Source: Chitinophagales bacterium (GTDB lineage: Bacteria; Bacteroidota; Bacteroidia; Chitinophagales; UBA8649). Taken from it: a DNA stretch of 17,517 bases. The position numbers and the translations under genes are program-made. The notes beneath the pieces were generated by a model. The model had not been told where the DNA came from, did not search any database, and was given only the letters and a program-made list of their open reading frames with translations. Location of the stretch: NCBI GenBank assembly GCA_020635975.1, contig JACJYT010000023.1, positions 1 to 17,517 on the forward strand. The letters are read 5' to 3'. Of this stretch, positions 13,499-17,517 are shown in pieces. Within the stretch, counting starts at the first letter, position 1, and every line of letters starts with the position of its first letter.

Positions 13499-16066
13499 AT
13501 GAAAAAGATTTGGTATTTAGCCCTTGCTTTGGTGCTTTTATCTGCTTGTAAAACAAGCAAAGATAGCCTTGTTGGAAAGAATGAAGTTTTACTCGACGAA
13601 ATGAAAGTAGTGGGTAAAAAATACCCCTACCGAGCAGCAGCCGAGCGTATTAACGACCTCCTACACACCAGTTTAAAGGTGAGTTTCGATTGGAAGAAGC
13701 AGCACTTGTTTGGTGAAGCTACTTTAACTTTAAGTCCATATTTCTACCCTACAAAAGAATTGGTTTTAGACGCCAAGGGAATGGATATCAATAAGATTTC
13801 TTTAGTTGGTGGTGGCGATTTAGCTTATGAGTATAATGGAAGTCAGCTGGTAATTGCCTTAGACAAAACCTATAAAAGAGGCGAAGAGTATTCGGTTTAT
13901 TTAAATTATGTTTCTAAGCCGAATGAATTAACCAAGGCTTCGGGTTTGGTGGCCATTACCGATGATAAGGGTTTGTATTTTATCAATCCACTTGGTGAAG
14001 AAAAAGATAAGCCTATGCAAATTTGGACGCAGGGAGAGCCAGAAAGCAATTCCGTTTGGTTTCCAACCATAGACAAGCCCAATGAAAGATGCACGCAAGA
14101 AATTACCATGACAGTAGAAAATAAATTTCTGGCTATGTCGAATGGTTATTTGGTAAGTGATATAGATAATGGCGATGGCACCCACTCGGTAACCTGGAAA
14201 CAAGACAAAGCCCACGCACCCTATTTATTTATGATGGCCATAGGCGAATTTGCTCAAATTAAAGACGAATGGAATGGCATGTCGGTAGATTATTTTGTAG
14301 AAAAAGAATACGAAAATGTGGCCAGAGAAATTTTTGGAGAAACGCCAGCGATGTTGAGTTATTTTTCTGAAGTACTTGGAGTAAACTACGAATGGGATAA
14401 GTATTGGCAGGTTTGTGTTCGCGATTATGTAAGTGGTGCTATGGAAAATACTTCGGCGGTAATCTTTGGCGAATTTGTGCAAAGAGATGCAAGAGAATTA
14501 TTAGACGAAGACCATGAAGACATCGTTTCGCATGAGTTATTCCACCATTGGTTTGGCGATTTAGTGACTTGCGAAAGCTGGGCGAACCTACCTTTAAATG
14601 AAAGCTTTGCAACCTATGGCGAAGTAATGTGGAGAGAGCATCGTTATGGCGATAATGAAAAGCTTCGTAAGGTTTACGAAGATATGCAAGGCTATTTTGC
14701 TGAAGCGGCATCTGGCAAGCAAGTAGATATGATTCGCTACCACCACGACACGGCCGAAGATATGTTTGATGGCCACAGCTACGCGAAAGGAGGAACCATC
14801 TTAAATATGCTAAGAGAAGTAGTTGGCGACGAAGCCTTCTTCTTGTCCTTAAAAACTTATTTAGAAGATAATAAATTTCAATCGGTAGAGATTCACAATC
14901 TTCGCTTGGCCTTTGAGAAAGTAACGGGTAGAGATTTAAATTGGTTTTTTGATCAATGGTTTTTAAGTGCTGGTCACCCTATTTTATCTATAGACTACGA
15001 ATACACAGAAAACAGTGTGGTAGTAAAAATGAGACAAGAAGCAAGTGTCGAAGATGCTTTGGTTTACACCCTGCCTTTTAGAATAGATGTATATGAAGGA
15101 AATAATGTTACGGGCTATGATGTCATATTTCATCAGAAAGAACAAAGTTTTGAGTTCCCAACTAAAACTAAACCATTATGGGTGAATGTAGATGCAGAGA
15201 AATCTTTATTGGCAGAAATAGCTAACAATCAAAGCGAAGACAATTGGATTTTTCAATTTATGAATGGCAAAAACCTATTAGACAAATACTATGCTTTAGA
15301 GTATTTGGTGAATATTGAAGAGCCTTCTGATAAAGTTGTTGATGCCCTACGTTTTGCTTTAAAAGATGATTATTGGTATATCCAAGAATTGGCAGCCGCG
15401 AGCTACCCAATAGACGAAAATGATAAAGAAGCTATTGCCTCTTTAAAATATTTAGCAGAGAATGCCAGCAAAACCGATGTACGAGCTGCTGCAATAATTA
15501 CCCTATCGCTTTTAGAAGATGATGAATTAGAAGCGATTTATGTGAAAGCTTTAGACCATCCATCGTATCGCGTAAACTCGGCAGCTCTAGAAGCTATTAT
15601 GTATTCGAACCCCGAGTTAAGCTTGAAAAAAGCCGAAGAATGGGAGAACATTGAGAACTATGAACTTATAGATGCCATTGGCTATATTTATAGTGAGATT
15701 GGCGGCGAAGAAAAAGCATCTTACTTCGAGAAAATGGCCAAGAGCGAAGAGGAGTACGACCGTTATTATGGCGTTTATTACTACTCGATGTTCTTAGCTC
15801 GCATGTCGCCTTCTTTAGCCCAAGATGGTATTGCTTTTATAGAAAAATTTGGTTTAAACGACAAGGGCGACTATTCTAAAAATGTAGCTAAATCCTCTTT
15901 AAGAAGAATTAAAATGGCATTTGAAGGTCAGGCCGAAGCAATGAAAATGGAAATGGGAAGCACGGGTTTAAGCAAGGCGCAAAAATTGGCTTTAGAAGCA
16001 GAGATGCTCGATTACATGAATGTGGCCGACATAGCGCAAGAGGCGATAGCCCATATTGGAGAATAA
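13499..16066 (+). CDS. M1 family zinc aminopeptidase, lipoprotein, with C-terminal HEAT-like repeats
   Basis: An 855-residue gluzincin aminopeptidase. The N-terminus is a lipoprotein signal (MKKIWYLALALVLLSAC, lipobox LSAC, lipidated C17), so it is anchored in the periplasm or at the cell surface. An M1 N-terminal beta domain (about 55-250) is followed by the catalytic domain with GAMEN (313-317), HELFHH (H345, E346, H349), the third zinc ligand E368 in NLPLNESFA, and the catalytic tyrosine Y428 in HSYAKGG. After a beta domain (about 495-575), residues about 590-720 form HEAT-like alpha repeats (YWYIQELAAAS, TDVRAAAIITLSLLED, YRVNSAALEAIM), where other M1 enzymes have an ERAP-like helical domain. 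Role: peptide scavenging; substrate specificity is unknown. It starts an operon with a lipase-like gene. Confidence 0.95.
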   Translation: MKKIWYLALALVLLSACKTSKDSLVGKNEVLLDEMKVVGKKYPYRAAAERINDLLHTSLKVSFDWKKQHLFGEATLTLSPYFYPTKELVLDAKGMDINKISLVGGGDLAYEYNGSQLVIALDKTYKRGEEYSVYLNYVSKPNELTKASGLVAITDDKGLYFINPLGEEKDKPMQIWTQGEPESNSVWFPTIDKPNERCTQEITMTVENKFLAMSNGYLVSDIDNGDGTHSVTWKQDKAHAPYLFMMAIGEFAQIKDEWNGMSVDYFVEKEYENVAREIFGETPAMLSYFSEVLGVNYEWDKYWQVCVRDYVSGAMENTSAVIFGEFVQRDARELLDEDHEDIVSHELFHHWFGDLVTCESWANLPLNESFATYGEVMWREHRYGDNEKLRKVYEDMQGYFAEAASGKQVDMIRYHHDTAEDMFDGHSYAKGGTILNMLREVVGDEAFFLSLKTYLEDNKFQSVEIHNLRLAFEKVTGRDLNWFFDQWFLSAGHPILSIDYEYTENSVVVKMRQEASVEDALVYTLPFRIDVYEGNNVTGYDVIFHQKEQSFEFPTKTKPLWVNVDAEKSLLAEIANNQSEDNWIFQFMNGKNLLDKYYALEYLVNIEEPSDKVVDALRFALKDDYWYIQELAAASYPIDENDKEAIASLKYLAENASKTDVRAAAIITLSLLEDDELEAIYVKALDHPSYRVNSAALEAIMYSNPELSLKKAEEWENIENYELIDAIGYIYSEIGGEEKASYFEKMAKSEEEYDRYYGVYYYSMFLARMSPSLAQDGIAFIEKFGLNDKGDYSKNVAKSSLRRIKMAFEGQAEAMKMEMGSTGLSKAQKLALEAEMLDYMNVADIAQEAIAHIGE

Positions 16067-16082
16067 GCAAAAAGAAAAACCT

Positions 16083-16913
16083 ATGATACACGAGAGTTTT
16101 AATTGGAAGCAAAACGAGACAGAGTTTTTTGGACAAGTTTGGAAGATAGATCATGCCAAGGGCATAGTTGCTTTAGTGCATGGCATGGGCGAGCATAGCG
16201 GAAGATACGGTGATTTTGTAGCACCACAATTAAATCAAGCAGGATATTCTGTAATTGCTTTCGATCAATATGGTCATGGTAAAACCAAAGGCAAAAGGGG
16301 CCATTGCCCAAGTTACGAAGCCGTACTAGATAGTGTAGATATGTTGCTCGTTCAAGCTAAGGACCGTTTAGGTTCTGAATTGCCACTTTTCTTATATGGA
16401 CACAGCATGGGCGGCAATGTAGTGGCTAATTATATTATTAAAAGAAACACCAAGTTACGCGCTGCGGTTATTTCTAGTGCCATGTTCCGTTTGTCTTTTA
16501 GTCCGCCAGCATGGAAAATGGCTGCGGCTAAGGTGATGAAAAACATCTATCCGGCCTTTCAAGAAAGCACAGGTTTAGATGCTAAGGCCATTTCAAGAGA
16601 CCTAGAAGCAGTAAAAAAATACGAGAACGATCCTTTAGTGCACGATAAGATAACAGTAAACTTCTCTTTGCCTTTCTTTGAGGCGGGAGAGTTTGCCATA
16701 GCCAATGCTTCTCAAATTAAAGTACCAGCTATACTGATTCATGGCACCGCAGATGCCTTAACCGATTATAAGGGCAGCGAAGCCTTTGCGGCGAATGCGG
16801 GAGCTAAGGCTGTATTAAAATTGTATGAAGGTGGCTACCACGAATTGCATAACGAACCTAATAAAGAGGAAGTTTTGGGGGATGTGATTGCTTGGTTAAA
16901 TTCTAAACTTTAA
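16083..16913 (+). CDS. Alpha/beta hydrolase, monoacylglycerol lipase-like
   Basis: A 276-residue serine hydrolase of the S33/MGL (Hydrolase_4) type. The motifs are LVHGMGEHSGRY (about 31-42, oxyanion region), FDQYGHGKTKGKRGH (about 60-74), nucleophile S108 in GHSMGG, acid D224 in HGTADALTD, and histidine H253 in GYHELHNEP. This set closely matches monoglyceride lipase and lysophospholipase enzymes, so the likely substrates are monoacylglycerols or lysophospholipids; this is inferred. No signal peptide, so cytoplasmic. A longer frame begins with TTG at 16056 inside the M1 gene. I prefer the ATG at 16083, 16 bases after the M1 stop, preceded by an A-rich stretch. The stop overlaps the next ATG by one base (TAATG). 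Confidence 0.93.
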   Translation: MIHESFNWKQNETEFFGQVWKIDHAKGIVALVHGMGEHSGRYGDFVAPQLNQAGYSVIAFDQYGHGKTKGKRGHCPSYEAVLDSVDMLLVQAKDRLGSELPLFLYGHSMGGNVVANYIIKRNTKLRAAVISSAMFRLSFSPPAWKMAAAKVMKNIYPAFQESTGLDAKAISRDLEAVKKYENDPLVHDKITVNFSLPFFEAGEFAIANASQIKVPAILIHGTADALTDYKGSEAFAANAGAKAVLKLYEGGYHELHNEPNKEEVLGDVIAWLNSKL

Positions 16914-17281
16914 TGCCCTTATTAAACGAAGATAGTGCTATTAATTCGGAGTTATCGGAAGGCTGGTTTGCGGTAAGACGCTTAGTGAAAGATACTTTTG
17001 GAAAACGACCAGATATTAATGCCATTCTTTTCTTAATTGGCATGAACGAGTTGGGTCAAATTAGAGACAATTGGGGAAAAGAAGAGAAGCAAGATTTGAT
17101 GCACATAGCCATATGCAAGCTGTTTGAAGGCGAGGGCTATTACGCTTTTACGCACGAAGATGAAGAAGGCTGGCCACATTACGAGATTATTAAGCCTTTG
17201 CCCAATATCCACCTGAAAGAACAAGAAGCCTGGTTGAAAGCTAAAATAGTAAGCTACTTTAAGGAGAATGGCTATATTTAG
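16913..17281 (+). CDS. Conserved-looking protein of unknown function, coupled to the hydrolase
   Basis: A 122-residue cytoplasmic protein with no signal peptide or membrane segment. It shares the sequence TAATG with the upstream hydrolase stop, so it is likely translated by coupling. The sequence is mixed helix and short strands: an amphipathic start (NEDSAINSELSEGWFAVRRL), ILFLIGMNELGQIRDNW, KQDLMHIAICKLF, then an acidic and aromatic stretch (GYYAFTHEDEEGWPHYEI) and a final helix (EQEAWLKAKIVSYFKENG). I know no function. The steady codon use and the operon position say it is real. It could be a regulator or partner of the hydrolase, but this is a guess. Confidence 0.85.
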   Translation: MPLLNEDSAINSELSEGWFAVRRLVKDTFGKRPDINAILFLIGMNELGQIRDNWGKEEKQDLMHIAICKLFEGEGYYAFTHEDEEGWPHYEIIKPLPNIHLKEQEAWLKAKIVSYFKENGYI

Positions 17282-17286
17282 ATGCT

Positions 17287-17370
17287 TAGATTTTTAGAGC
17301 GCTAGATTTTTAGATTCTAGAGCTTTAGACTTAAAGGAACAAGCGTTTTGTTTGGTGTGCCTAGAGCTTT
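17287..17370. repeat. Short AT-rich direct repeats after the last gene
   Basis: TAGATTTTTAGA occurs at 17287-17298 and 17303-17314 (16-base period), and CTAGAGCTTT at 17317-17326 and 17361-17370. They lie in the non-coding tail just after the final stop codon. No gene or promoter is seen in 17282-17421. Confidence 0.6.
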
Positions 17371-17421
17371 TACCTATTAATATTATAAAAAATTCATTAG
17401 TTGGATTATCTTTAGCATAAA

Positions 17422-17471
17422 GTGCGGATAACAGCCATGTCCAGATAGTTGGACATGGCTGTTACACGCAC
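17422..17471. repeat. Long two-part hairpin, function unknown
   Basis: A 5-bp outer stem (GTGCG, 17422-17426, with CGCAC, 17467-17471) is separated by a 2x2 internal loop (GA/CA) from a near-perfect inner stem (TAACAGCCATGTCC, 17429-17442, with GGACATGGCTGTTA, 17451-17464, plus one A-T pair) and a six-base loop GATAGT. It is followed directly by GTTAG. There is no T-run after it, so a simple intrinsic terminator is not favoured. Bases 17472-17517 after it are more GC-rich and hold no supported gene. Confidence 0.65.
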
Positions 17472-17517
17472 GTTAGAGTGAATATTTTAAGCCGGTCCGA
17501 CAAGTCTTGGGGCACCA

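Noticed and set aside
13906..14776. Several minus-strand frames opposite the M1 peptidase
   Set aside because: They overlap each other and the conserved catalytic domain, and lack promoters or recognisable domains.
16056..16082. TTG start for the alpha/beta hydrolase
   Set aside because: It lies inside the M1 gene and adds nine charged residues that precede the normal family N-terminus; the ATG at 16083 is better placed.
17429..17477. Canonical integron attC site
   Set aside because: GTTAGAG is close to the R' box GTTRRRY, but the last base does not fit, and no matching RYYYAAC box pairs with it on the left. No integrase is in the window. Kept only as a possible attC-like element in the findings.
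17491..17517. tRNA 3' end (ends in ACCA)
   Set aside because: No T-loop motif (GGTTCRA), acceptor stem or anticodon arm can be folded upstream; the ending is chance.
17477..17517. Partial gene at the right edge
   Set aside because: Short open frames exist on both strands (for example a GTG-started plus-strand frame), but they are about 13 codons long with no recognisable sequence.

Overview
The window looks like core chromosome of a Bacteroidota species, most likely a flavobacterium-like marine or freshwater lineage. The evidence is a large secreted protein with a type IX secretion (T9SS) C-terminal sorting domain, a TonB-type energy transducer, a type II menaquinone-pathway MenB, low GC with A-rich leaders instead of Shine-Dalgarno sites, and several TAnnTTTG-type promoter elements close to start codons. 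No virus, transposase, CRISPR array or tRNA/rRNA gene is visible. The genus cannot be fixed from the sequence.

Layout. On the minus strand at the left edge, polA (DNA polymerase I, all three domains with intact catalytic motifs) is followed without a gap by the first 107 codons of a multi-pass membrane protein cut off by the window edge. Upstream of polA is an 858-residue secreted protein: signal peptide, cleaved-adhesin/anchor-J-like domain, PKD domain, three acidic MopE-type repeats and a T9SS sorting domain. It ends in a clear intrinsic terminator that abuts the polA promoter. A TonB-like gene diverges from it. Next comes a compact minus-strand cluster, transcribed rsfS - ftsH - LUD-domain gene - lpxH - secreted propeller-like protein, with very short gaps or overlaps. 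It joins ribosome silencing, membrane proteolysis and lipid A synthesis.

On the plus strand, birA (biotin ligase) diverges from rsfS and both appear to start at TTG. Then come menB and, convergent to it, a biotin carrier protein that is a plausible BirA substrate. The last transcription unit is an M1 aminopeptidase lipoprotein with C-terminal HEAT-like repeats, a monoacylglycerol-lipase-like hydrolase, and a small unrecognised protein coupled by a 1-base stop/start overlap.

The final ~235 bases carry no supported gene. They hold short AT-rich direct repeats and a long two-part hairpin followed by GTTAG. This is the least explained stretch and may mark the edge of a repeat family or cassette-like element. 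Most of the window is ordinary housekeeping and envelope biology; I do not see a clearly new multi-gene system.
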